A DNA stretch of 64,000 nt from Linepithema humile. Its lineage: Eukaryota; Arthropoda; Insecta; Hymenoptera; Formicidae. The translations under genes were made by a program, and so were the position numbers. The stretch's first letter is position 1. Each line of letters begins with the position of its first letter. The notes beneath the pieces were generated by a model. The model did not search any database. It was not told the origin of the DNA and saw only the letters and a program-made list of their open reading frames with translations. Positions 34,334 through 48,200 of the stretch are shown here, one piece after another. Location: contig NC_090131.1 of NCBI RefSeq assembly GCF_040581485.1, positions 15,829,501-15,893,500 on the forward strand, given 5' to 3'.

Positions 34334-36242
34334 AGTTTACTATACTGTGACATTATCAAATCATTTATATAAAACGTAAAGAAAAAGGCACGAGTAGTAC
34401 GAAAATTCTTAAAAAATATTTTTTAATGATTTTTTTTTTAAACATGGATGGAAACACGTGGAATCTTGTTACATAAAGATAAATTTCGATATTACGGCAA
34501 GAATCTTTATCACTAGTTGTTAGTAATTTAAGAAATTGCAGTCACTAATAAGCACGTGTCTCTATCCTTCCTGATATAACCGCGTGAAACAATGAAATAT
34601 AAGCTACCATGCTTGGATGAAGTGAAAAAATGACGCGTTTCAAGGGAGTAGGAAATCGCCAAATGTTGTATAAATGCCTCTGGAAGGTCTAAGCCCTCTT
34701 TGGTATACATCATACTTGACGTCGCTTAATCTTACTTACAGCCGGAATCCACAGTTCACGCTTCGTATCATTCTGTCTGTTTACACGTTTATCCTGACTT
34801 CAAATCCTTCATACATTTCTCACAGAAAGCACTTGTAATCTCAATCTTTATCTTCTCCTAATCTTATAATTTCACTGTGATATTTTTCTCTTAAAAATAT
34901 GTATATAATGCATACTAAACATTTTGTCAGTGTGTGTTACTGATACATACAGTTGTCATTTGTGTTATTATAAACGTTATTTCAATGTTTACAATAAATG
35001 ATGAAATTTTGCGAATATTTAGAAGGTCGGAAAGTTTTTAAAATACTGAGAGTGCTCATGTCAAGCACAGCAAACTAAATGGACAGACTTTTACTCATAA
35101 AATCGCACGGTACTGTTAGGTATATATATACACGTTAATTAATATTGTATAAACGGAAGTACGTCATTATTACGAACAAAAAGAATGCTGTTGAAAATTT
35201 TATAAGTGAAGAGAGCTACAGTTGCAGCATTATTATTTTAATAAGTGAAAATTTAGACGTATAATTTATTGCTTTTACCAATCGTACTAGTTTAATCCAC
35301 AGTGATAACACCGTATTATAATAATAACATTTTTATCTTATTAAGAGAAGAACGATTTAATAACCAGTGCTGTTTTGATCAAAAAAATGCTGTAACGATA
35401 TTTAAGTGACTTTTAATATCAATACTTTTTACTAATTGAGATACTTTTTATAATTTCGAAAGTAATATTAAACTAGCCACTATGAATATTACGTACCGGT
35501 TTGCGTGAAGATGCGTTCAGCATAGCAGTAAATAAGCATTGCAACATCAATTAGGAAATGGAGGTTTGCAAATATATTTGCGCGTTTATATGGTTGACCT
35601 AATCCTAACGATAAACAATGAAACATCCGAATAAGTATCGATTGTTGATCCAGGTCATGATTATGTCGAGAGTCAGGAAATAGCAGTGGAATTCCGTTCA
35701 ATTTATTGAGAATTACGGACAATGAATTACGGACATCAACGCATTTGAAGATCGCAATCGTTATTATTATTCAAATACGTATTTACTCAACTCTTAAAGT
35801 ATATAATTTTGTTTTCTAGAATTTGCATTTGCAAAATTTTCAAGATTACAGTATGCTGTTTGCCTTTAGAAAATTTATAGTGCATTATATATTGAAATAA
35901 ATTTTCAATAAATCTACTTAAAATCAACATGCTTAATGAAACGATCCCTAAGAGAATAGTAAAAAATTATAACAAGATTATTTTAATTACAAAATAATTT
36001 TTTTACCTTGTTCTTTCTTGTGATACTCAAATTAACGAAATATTTAAAACAAAAATATATGAATTATGTATGAATAAGTAACGAGAGAATATTTAGATTA
36101 GTAATGTACTTGTTAAAATCTTATTATTTTTTATTTTAAGCAACATTATAATTAAATTGTTTAGACAATAATGTAGCTAATTTTTGTATTGGTCATAAAT
36201 ACTGTTAGATATTGTTAAAATTTGGGACAAGTAAAACAATTT

Positions 36243-36298
<56 letters not shown>

Positions 36299-39200
36299 AT
36301 TTGTGGAAGATAGCACCGTTAAGGTTTACAGTTTCTCTCGAGACAAGATTCTCGCAGAAGATGAGATAATGAATCACTACTACAATCACGTCTCCGCACA
36401 TTCTTGAAATCGTCAAATTTTCGCTGCTGGAATAAACTTCTAATTGGATGAGACTTAACTGGAAGGAATGAAAATTTGTCCTTTCTGCTTATAGACATTG
36501 AAATCGCCGCCGGCAATACGTCGAGAAATGAGATTAAAGAATCGATTAAAAGAGTAAATATTGTAGAAACATTCAATTCAATTAACGAAACTTTCATTAA
36601 AAGTTAAAATTGAATTACTTTCTTTAATTTTGCTTCGAAATAAACATACTTATTTTTGAAACATAATTTGACAATTTTTTTTGTCTGTACTGATATTGTG
36701 TATTATTTGTTCGTATTGTATATTTGATTCAACAATTTGCAAAATTGTTTCTAGATTATTCTTTAATTTTTACTCACTGCAATTTTCTATTATTACATAA
36801 TTAAATTGATCTACGAAGAAAATAAGGGCTGTTCTCACACACTCATATGATATGATTTTCTTTTCTTAGTCGAATGTACAGAGATTTTCGATAATACTTT
36901 CTATTATTTTATTACATGAAATTAACACTTTTCAATAATAAACTAGAAAAATAATCTATGTGAATATATTTCTCTCATTTTTAAATTAATTTTTACATTA
37001 TCGAATTTAAATGGAATTGTATATGACAGATATTCAAATGTTTTACACGAAAATGCTTTTCAACTGCTTGGCACAGATCCACATGTAAGCAGGAAGCATG
37101 CAAATCATTTTAACTAAAGTGTCATATTATTTCGGCCACCGTCGGTTAACATGTCTAATTAAATTTCTCACTTACTCAATGAATTGAATTGTTAGTTTTT
37201 TAATTAACAAGTAGAAGAAAAGAAGACCTGATACCTATTTTTAAAACCAAGCAATATATATTTTTATATATTTGGCTTTTTATTTATAAAGAAAATTAAC
37301 AAAGTTTTTAATTAGTTAATTTAAAAATTCTGAAACACAATTTACATTCTAAATGATTTGCAAATCTCCATAATATCGTAAGTCCAGTATTAACGCAAAA
37401 GAAACTTGTTATATTTACATAGTGATGTCTTCCAAAACTTTTTACATACAAGAAGAAACTTTCAATTTTTCTGTCTTAAGTTATAATTCTATGTCCGCTG
37501 ATTATTTGATACACAATATTAGTATATAAAATATTGTGATAGATAAATCATTACTTATTTACGCTCCGTGATTGATTATGCTAACAATATTACTTATTTT
37601 TCAAAGTACGCAAATACGCTCGTAAAGTTGAATCGCAATTACTTTTTAAAATTCTATGAGGATCACCTTATTAAAGCGCGGCTATATCCGCGGGGAATGT
37701 TGCAACGCCAGAAAGTGAAGAAGATAAGGATCCGTCGCAGAATGAGTCATATTAAAAAAAAGAGAGAGAAAGAGAAAGAGTGGCTTGTGAGAAATGATAT
37801 CACAGTTAATTAAAAGTTCCGGTGACGCTTATTCTCCCATTCTACTCCGCTTGAAACAGATTTAGTCATAACGTATGTATTTTTTTAAAACACAGATGCT
37901 AACAACGCTTTTTTATAATGTCGCATGCAACGTTGTAGCCAAATAATTTTTGTCATCGCTGCAGTTTATAATTTTGACTTTAGCTTGGCATGCTGAACGC
38001 AATTAAAACGTGTATTCTGACAAAAATTAGAATTTTTAGTGGTTATTTGTTGCAAAAGAAATTTTATAGCGACCAACTGTTCGGTATCCCAATATGAAAT
38101 ATCCAAGGTCGTAGTAGATCTCGTTTATCGCGTTGGTTCATAACAGATGCCGTTAATTTATTACCGCGCGGTACGCTGCATATAAATTTCGACGCAAGGT
38201 TATACTTTATACTTTTAGAAATATAACATTAACTTGTGCAATTTTTGAAAAGCACTTATATTTAATTGGTATTTCGCGGATATTGATTTTGAAATTAAAT
38301 ACATATATAAATATTAAATATATAAATCGTAATAAGGAAACCTTCTATATATAAATAAATCTATATTCTAGTCGGAATTTAAGAGAAATTATTGACAATT
38401 TTAGCGAGATTGGTTTTGAGAAATTTTCGCGATAGAAATTTAACCGATGAGAATGCTACACATGCACTTGTCGATAGTAATGCGATTAAATCTTACGGTC
38501 ACCGGATTCCTCGTCGTCACCTAAAGGGAGCGATGAGGAAGCGGAGAGAAAGAATAAGGGACAGCCGAAGGAACCTCGAAGATGGAGGAGTCTTGTTGCC
38601 CATGCGTCGAGAGCAAGTGCACTCGAATAAAGTATTATCTCGGGAAAGAAGGAATGGTAATCCTCCTCTCGCGCGCTCGCAGAGTGAACATGTAATACGA
38701 TTGAAGTTACAATAGAGGCCTTCGTATGTTCGTAGTAATACAAATAGAATTCGAGAAATGAAAGAAGATGATATACATTATAACACGGGAATAAAGGAGC
38801 CGTTCATTCCTTGAATCATCTAGAGAAGTTCTGGATTAACGATGCAAACGCGATTCTACGTTCTTTAGCTATTGAAAAAAAGTCGGTAAAAGACATTTCT
38901 CTCTCTTTTAGCTTCTTTTACAACGTTTATTTTAAAATACTACAATGGATATTGTTACGTTCATACGTTTGTGATATTATAGCATTTTAAATAAACAACA
39001 AAATTTTCTTCTTTTTTTCTCTTCTTTTTAATAAAAAATATAAAAATTTGATAATGGATTTCTATCCAACCAAAACATTTTACTGCAATAAAAATTATCC
39101 AAATTTAAAACCTCTTATACTCAAGATATCATTCTATTATATTATAATTCTACTGTCGCCGCCGACGTGAAAATTATCCGAGATCAAAGCACATGTGATA

Positions 39201-42200
39201 ACAACTCGTGTATGTAGTTAATATATTCGCGCTAACTTTTCGTCATTAGAGTCCCTCGACATGGATGAAATCTGACTGAAAGTTTGTCGCATACAGGTCA
39301 ATGGGGAACACGTCCAGAGATTCCTGTGGGATAACTTAATTAAAGATGAGTAAATATCAAAGGTTAAGGTTAAACAATTTTATCACTATGTAAAAAAAAA
39401 AAAGATGACGGAAAGTTTGCATTCGGATCTAACTATTCTCCGGCAGGGATAAGAGCACGACGATACCAATTATACAAAGCACAATTCCATCTCAATGGGC
39501 CGGAAAGCAATTGCATTATCTGCTAATTATTCCGCTATGACTTCCGCCTCCGTGACTTCCTTTCTTCCACTTTCTTCTTTAGACCTTCAATATCCCCGAC
39601 AGGTCGCAATATCGTCTTCGTCTGCAAATTGACTTTGGCACTTGAATTGAGTAGCGGCGAATGATTGAACTGTCACTCGGTAAATTTAATTAAATGCACG
39701 TTGAACATTTGTGCTGTATCTAATTAGCTTACTTAGTCTGCAATTATGTTTATTTGGAATATGACGCGCGTGTTAGTCTTTTAATTATGTATCGATTACA
39801 ATAGTAGTCGCAGTAATTGAATTTTATCAGTAAAGTTGTGTTAAATATTGAACAATGCAATCAGATAAACTTTGCCGTGCACTATCTATTTATGTATATT
39901 GTTTTACTCCAAAATATTATAGAATACTAATTGATATATTATATACTCTTCCCATTAATTAAATAGTGCTGAGTAGGTATTAAGTTAATTGCATTATTTA
40001 TTCTCAACTGTTTTATTGAATTACTTCTTTAGTACTTTAATTACCGCTAGTCGTTTGTACATGTGTGTGTGTGCGTGTGTGTGTATGTATGTGAAATGTG
40101 GTTAAGCGGTCACTCTTCAATTTAGTCGCTTTCTGTCCAATGAATCCAATTAAATAACGATTTCAATTGTAACATAAAGTATTAGACAAGATTTTTATTA
40201 AGAAATTTATAGATAAAAAAGAAAGTACAAAACTGATCCATATAAAGAATTTTTTTAATTAACGGTACAAATTTTAGAGAAATTGTTATCACATGTGCTT
40301 TGATCACGTTAAACACTTGAAGCCGTGAATATTATTCAGCAATTTTCATATTGCTTCATTCTACGATACGTATGTATATTGTGACACACACGTTTTGCCT
40401 CGTGTACTATCATATTAATTTGCATTAAATTGACCCGAAGAGTTAAATATAGAGTGTGAGATTGATAGCGTGAAATTTTATGCATAAAATCGACTTTCAA
40501 AGTAATATGCTAAACACAAACAATCTCAGAGAATACAGAGAAAGGCAGACTGGCAGAAGAAAGAATTAAGTGTCACTTTATATCGCAAAAGTGATTCCGC
40601 AACGTAAAATAAAACTAATGCATATGAAGGCCATTGTGTGTACACAATGCTATTACATTTTATTAAAAATGATTGAAAATTACATATGCAATGCATAAAC
40701 TTACCTCGAAGCTGAGAAGCCCGCTGTGATCCTGGTCCAAAGTATTAAAAACGTAATGCGCATACTGGCTTGTATTAGCTAGAAGAAAGAAAAACAGACA
40801 TGTAAATTACTTCTTTATACGTCTCTACATATACATAGATATACATATTTTATTATAATTCTAGATTTTCTTATATTTGTCAAAATTGTGATAGCAATAC
40901 TAAAGCATTTATGTATTAGTACCTATAATTATATGTGCGTTATATAAATGCAATATAAAAGTAAATTTATTCGAATTTGGTTTAAAAACGAAAAGAAATT
41001 CGCACTAGAGATATCAAGCACATATAATGAGTAATAATTAAATGTTTCCATTAATTAGTCTTTGTTGAAACCAAGAATACTTATTCGTTCTTTTCGTAAA
41101 ACAGAAGCGTATCGCTAATAAAAGCATTTCAATCTTGCAATAGTTACACATGCAATGGACTTGAACGAAAGCCTACAAAAGACCGTCGAATCTATTGTGG
41201 ACTCGTAAACTGAATATCCATCGGCGTGTGTTAATAATTTCCAGTCGAGATAACGCGAATGCCTCAGATTTAAAGCGCTGATTTATACAGGCCGGAAATT
41301 ATCACACCATATATATTTATGCTGTACCGGTTGCCTTTTACTGTCTTCGATAAAATTTATCACGTAAAGATTTTACGAAAAGAACCAGGTATATACGAGT
41401 ATGTCAAAAAGTAAAAGAACATTTAAGGAGTAAAATGTAAGTCAAAATGAATGGTCATTGAAATGTAGGTCATTTTAAAGAACTTTTTTTAATGAAAAAA
41501 ACTCTCTTTACTTGTTACTCCCTTTACTTTCCCTCGCACTACGTTTTATAACGCAATATCTTATCAAGACTTTTAAACGGAACATATACAATTTTTGGGA
41601 AAAAGCTATATATTTGTGGCTTAAAAAAGATAAGCTACATATTTGGTTTTAACAACTTATATTTATGAATTGTTAAAGATTAAGAAAAATATTTTTAACA
41701 TAATTGCGATTTTAACAATATTTTAACAATATTTTAACAATAATTGCAATTAAAAATAAAAATTATCATTGTGCATTACTATGTGGATTATAATTACTAA
41801 GAGCTGTCTCACAATGAAAAGCATGTTTTCGAACAGTAGGTAAAACTGTGGTAAACGTCAAACTCTCCAGCTTTTCATTTAAGTAAGAACTATAGGTCTG
41901 AATTCATCGAAAGGATTTACTTGAAAATTTCTAACAGTTCCTATCATACTTTAGACATACTGAATTACGTCATCGGGAGTTTATCGTGAAAGACCGGGAT
42001 ATAAAGCGTTACTAACTTGTCAAAGTTCGGTAGCGTTCTGAGAACTACGTGTTCTTGGGAAACGTGCCCGATTGTGGGGCAATTGTAGAATTTGAAAATT
42101 AGTTTTCTTCACTTTGAAGAGTCCGCGATTCAAGTAATATATAGTTAGAACAACGTACCAATACTTTGAAGTATGTACAGAAGATATTTGATATATGTAC

Positions 42201-45200
42201 ATATACTACCGCGAGAAGTTTAATTTGTATAAAAATTTGCGTTTCTGCTATACAAAAAATTTCTGCTGTGGAATACATTTATACATTAGTTTTTCCACCC
42301 ACAGCGTTTTATTTCAAAAAAGTATTTTAAAAATTTTATCTGTACTTTTTTTTAACATTGATCCGCGAGAGACAAACCGCGCTAGAAACTAAATTATAAT
42401 TTTATCTCAACAAAAATAGCTATTTTACACAAATTTATAATTCTCGATAATTTTTAACATATCCTTTTGTAGTTCAGAAATCCAGTAAGATTTTGTGTTG
42501 CATACTAATGTTAAAGAATATAAACCACGGTGGGATGATTCGCGTATATGTACAACCACCACTAGTTCAATAGTTCCGGACCGTCCTCGGAGAATTGCCA
42601 AGCTACAGTCTCCGGGTGAAGGGTCACGTATTTCACACCTTGCATCATATATATGTACAAATCCTGCATGCGCGTGGTATATATGCGGTAACTTTGAGTC
42701 AATATATAAGACACGTTAAATTCTCTGTATATCTTATCAACAACATATTTCGCGCAAAAGGGAAGTACAAGATACTACAAGAAATAAGATAAGACTTATT
42801 ATTTCTAAAATTGTAAATACTTTTTTATTGCGGTTGACTTTTTTATCGCAGTTTTATTTCATAGCCGATCGAACGCAAACATTGATAAATATTGCGTAAA
42901 CTAAAACGTGTTGTGTTTTACGATATTGCTTCATTAGCATTGCATATCGAGATGTTTTTTAAAAAGTGCTGATAAAATATAAATTATATAAGTAATAGCT
43001 GGAATTTCTCTTTGCATAAATATCTGTACTCATACAATGTTCATTTGAGACAGCTGTTTAAATAAATGCGTATTATAATAATAATCGATGATACGTGACG
43101 CAAATAAAAAGAAATCTACTTTGGAAGCGGAAGTTTTCGCGAATCGCTCAGTATGAACTAACAAGTTGGAATCGTGAATCGTTATCTTGGAGGAATGAGA
43201 TTTATCGCTATACCGTAATTCACCTGTTCGACTTTTGACTGTCGAGGCAGATCTCTGTAACATCCCTTTATTGTGCCGACCCCGTATTCGATATCAGAGG
43301 TATAAATTTCACGTGCTGAACTATACGTGCGGATTTCGACTTCCCTCTTGGGTTTTGCCAGAGGGGTTTTAGATAAGTATAAACATGCCTACCCTTGATA
43401 AAAGACACAATTCGCCAAGAAAGATTCTATCGACCATTTATTGGAACAATTCTGATAACCATTTGAAACATTCCTCTGTTTTAAATTACACGTGTATGCG
43501 TAAAAATAAGCTGACGATTAAATTTACAAAGAACAAAGATACTTTCATGAAATTTTAACATTTTTAAGATAGAAGAATTTAAATTAAACATTTGTGTGGA
43601 TTTTATGAATCTTGTATTAAAGTATCCTGGGTTTTTCTTTGTTGAAACAAAAGCACACGAATTATAAAAATCTCCGCTGGCGAAACATCTAAAGTAGCGT
43701 GCCCAATGCGAATGGGACTTTAATTAAAACCTTGAATTTAATGACCGTGTTCTATATTCTCCCTGCTTGCTCGACTGTTCGATTTATACTAAATTAACAA
43801 AACGCAGTAAATAAACCTACAAGATGATTCTTTTGCAATTTAGGAGAAGTAAAATCGTTATGGATATCCCGTTTCTTTTTCGCGAAGCAAAATTCAACAC
43901 AGGAAATTTATAATTAATTTTCTATACATTATATTCTTTCTATTTAATTTTAATAATTTTTAATATATATGTTAGGAAGATATTTATGTTTTCTCGTCAT
44001 ACATTTTATCTGCATAGACTACGCTTTTTATTGAACGAACATTCTGGATTATGGAAAGCCTTTAAATTCCCGTTCAACACATTTTCAATATTTCTTATAT
44101 TTCTCCGGGGACAGCTTTGCTTGGATAATGCCGTATTTATTTCTCTGATGGTACACATGCTTTTCAGAGAATAAGGACATAAATTGCTGTAAATCGTAAA
44201 ATAGTAGGCATTGAAGATGGACGGGTATGTGAACCGTCGTCTATTCACTACAAGAGATTTTTTCAAGGATTTTGGGTTCGATCGCTCGTAAATTCGCATT
44301 CGATCTGCCTTTTACGTCGAGCGACAAACAAATCATGATATCGATGTGCTTGGGTGTGAATTTCCAGCGAGAAATTTGTCGATGGCAGGAAGGTTTAAGC
44401 GCCTCGCGATACTTCAGACGTTTATGAGTACTCCGTCCGTTGCTTCTCTTTTTTTACATCGTGATACGCTATTGACGCGAATGGTCGCGCTACAAACATT
44501 TTGTGTCTTGAAAAGACAATTTTTAACATATATTTCGTATATAGTAATACTGTGAGATCTCGGTTTATATTTTCAATTATCTTAATTTTTGTTAATAAAT
44601 AGAGATAGAAATAGAAAAATATAAATTCGTAAAATTGTACAATAATTGATTTTATTTTAATTAAATACAGTTAACTAAAAAATTTGTTAATTATAAAAAA
44701 ATCAATTATAAATGTTTAGTGTGATGAAGTACTTAATATCATCTTATATTACGGTGAAGTTAATTGATTTTAATTAAAATGTGGTGCGACGGGCGTAATT
44801 TTCGAAAATGTGAATTTCATCGCGTTAATGCGCGGAACGCGTGTAATCGTGGATAACCATATCTCTCATGCGGATGAATAAAAGGGAACGTTTGAAACGC
44901 AGTGCCATTTTGATCCGGGAATTCGTTACCATGGCTACTGCAACCGCGCTCAGCGAAGGGCTGTAGTTATCCCAGTTGTTGGATTGTTCTCTTTCCCTCT
45001 TCATGTTGACGTTCTTCGACGCATCCCCGATGCTGCCGTCGCAACGAGGAAATTTAAATGCGAATAAATGCGCGGCGAATAAATAAACTGGTCGGTGTAT
45101 ATCCGCGGCCGTTCTTTTTATAAAATAAACGTTTCTTTGGTTCCCACGGAATTCTTCCGTGGGAAGAATGTGTTCGAGAAAATTTTGCGTTTATCAAAAA

Positions 45201-48200
45201 ACGTATATCTAGGAGGAGCGAAAGAAGATAACTCGGAATGCTATTGTTGTTAATTACAAATTCCATTGCTGGATATGTTGAACCATGTGCAGGATATTGT
45301 GTGCACAGAGTAAATGTAGAATATGAAGCAAGCATAAAATATGGATACTTTTCCTTGCCATTTCATTTCAAGTTATGATAATTACAACAAATAATAAATG
45401 TTTCTTGTCTCAGAACAACCGTGTTATTCTGGAACTCTGACTTTTTAATCTAAAGTGATACAAAATATACGCGTCTTCTACATATATTTGACTACGTTGT
45501 AGAACGCGCTACTCCCATGGCATCTACTTCGTGATGTAGTGTGTCCGCATTTTTCGATGAAAAGAGAGAATTCTATTAACCGAAATATATAATGCACATA
45601 CCACATAAAAATATAAAAGTAATAATTTTGTTGCTCTCTTTTTCGTCGCAGTTTTAAGTAATAAAATATGTTGATGTATTGTAACTTTCCTTGATAACTT
45701 TTTTAGTTAAAAACAAAGAAATAAAATTTCTTCGTTAGAATTCTCGCATTGTGAAGCATTTATCATGACAGAAATATTGCTATATCTAAAATCTGACCTC
45801 ACCTCCTTGGGGAAAGAACTGCGAATAGATGCACTTGAAAGTTTCCTCTCTGACGACTCCCGTAGGACATTCAGCCTTGAATCCGCGATATATCCTCTTC
45901 AGCTCGGCCTCCGTGAATCTGGTCGCTCGACAAAGGCTTGCCAAAGAGTCTGGTCTATATCTTGGTGTTTGCTCTTCTTCGTATTCCGAGTCTGCGAAGC
46001 AAAAGCGGAACGTACTCGTGTTAATCGCGGAAAAGAGATCGGTAAATTCCTTTCGTGTATCACGAATCCATTGGACTGGCGGAAAGCTCTAACAAGATTA
46101 AAGAACTTTGAAAGCTTAAGACGAAAAGCTAGGTTTTACCAAGGTACTATAAGGTAGATACGAGTAGCAAAACTATCGATGTGATGTTTACAAAAACGGA
46201 CGAGAAATCTATTGCTTGTGGAAAATTTACGTTGTATTGCAAACTATATAAGCACAGTTTTCAAACAATTACACTTTAATTTGTCTAAACTATTGGAACA
46301 AATAAAGAAATTTAAATCCTTTCAGCTATTTCTAACTCATTTTGTACTTAAAAAGAAAATTTAATATTGTTTAAAAAATTTGTATGTATGTCACAAACAT
46401 ACAAATACGTGGAAAAATGAAATTCTCAAAATTGCAAGATAAATGAATAACGCAAATCAAATACGAGAATAGTGCACAAAATTCATATTAAAATAATCCC
46501 AGATTGACACACTTATCTTTTTCAGCCTTTTTTTTGTTGCACAATTCAATAGAACGCAGTATCACTTTACTGCTACTATTTTGGTTTTTACTTTTTTTTT
46601 CAATGTGCAATACATCAATCGTTACTGTTATCTATAAAGCCTGTATCCGGTGATACTGTAATCGCGAGCAGAGATCTGAGATTGAATTGCAAGATTCCAA
46701 ACTTTCGCGTGATACAGCAATCGTCTCTGCGATTCCTGTCGTGTCACGTTGAAGTTTTAAATCGCATGCATTTTTCTGTTTGATTTTGTGGAAAAAAAAT
46801 GCATAGAATACGGTAAATTTTAAAGTTATAATTTGTTTATCTGATCATTACAAAAACCATCATTTCAGAAATGTGCGCAAGTTTCAGGCACATTATATGT
46901 ACAAGCAAATGTATGAGTTGGCGGAGTCCATTTAACTTTGGTGTCTACCGGGGGTTAGCGATATTTACTTTAACTTGAGAAGATTATGTTTGAGAACAAG
47001 ACATTATGGCTTTGAGAACAAAACACTGTTAAGTAGATATCCAATTTCCTTATTTAATAGCGAATCATAAATTTTATAACTTTTTCAATTAGAATTCTAT
47101 TCATTAATCGGCGTAGTGACAATTGCGCAGACTTTTTCAAATTAACGTCTACGAAAGTAGGAGAGAAAGAGTGACGAAACACACGCTATCTCGCCAGGTG
47201 GAAAACCTGGCACTGCAATTCATAAAGTTCCGCTTGCTCGTGAGATGTACGTGAGTGGCAGTACTGCATTACTGCACCTTATTTCCCACGGGATGGTCCT
47301 CTTTATCCCAGGAAGAATCCGTCGAACCTCCAAGAAACCTCAACGTGAAACGACCTTCGGTAGAGTAAAGTACAGCGTTTATGAGACCGCTACAAGAGGC
47401 AGCGAGACGCGAGCGACCACGATAGTGCTCCACGAGATTTTGTAAAAATTGCCCTTCCTTGTAGTTTGAAAGCGCGCCATCCGTTCTATATCACATGTGG
47501 TTCATACAATATTTATACATTCGGCGTCGTGATGTCGTGAAATCAAAGATGAAGTGAATTTCAGAACCATTTGTGGCAGTCTGGCAATCGAAGCGGTGAC
47601 GGATTTGCGAAATGTATTCCACAAATACAGTTCATGGAAGAGTCGCATCGCGACAATTCCTTGAACGTTGATACTAGAAATGCGTATTTTGCGCAAAATG
47701 GTATTCTCTCTTCTCTCTCTTTAATTTCAAAAAGAACTTTAGATAAAATTTATCCATCCAGATGTGTAAAGAGGCAAAAAATATGTATGAATTCTTTGAT
47801 AAACGAGAATGGTGAATATACGCATAGGGGAATAAAATAGCATACATACATATATTTCTTCTAAAAAGATTTAAATTCCAGAACCACAATGGAAAGATTT
47901 TATATTACAAGGGCGTTGCACGTATATCCGGAGTAATATATGAGCCTCTTATTTTAAACAAAATGTAAGTTCAGTTATGTTGGCAACGTGATAGCAAGAT
48001 GTTAAAATTTTAAAATAACACACTATAGAAATGACACGATACAATTAATCAATCTGAGCAAGAAATTAAATTATTTGCAACATAAACGACTAAGATATTT
48101 GAACAGCTATTAATTTAGTCTTTCGGTTATCTGAGAGAAAATGTTAATAGAGAGAAGTTTTGATTAAAAAAAAGAAATGTAGTGGATAATTCTTTATGAA

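Larger units (their letters stand above)
31083..40704 (-). other. KChIP intron between EF2 and EF3 exons, 9.6 kb
   Basis: AT-rich, with four microsatellites (listed separately). Short frames such as 38392-38715 (107 codons, Arg-rich, plus strand) have no motif or splice context and are not called as genes. Confidence 0.6.

Noticed and set aside
36222..36416. YIYIYI-containing frames on both strands
   Set aside because: Produced by the (TA)n microsatellite.
38392..38715. 107-codon Arg-rich plus-strand frame
   Set aside because: No splice context, motif or conservation evidence; the opposite strand is also open, as expected by chance.
44262..44290. GGGTTCGATC resembling a tRNA B box
   Set aside because: No A box or acceptor-stem pairing at the right distance. 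No tRNA elsewhere either.
45765..46157. 130-codon plus-strand frame
   Set aside because: It lies over the KChIP EF1 exon on the opposite strand, which has matching splice sites, phase and family motifs.
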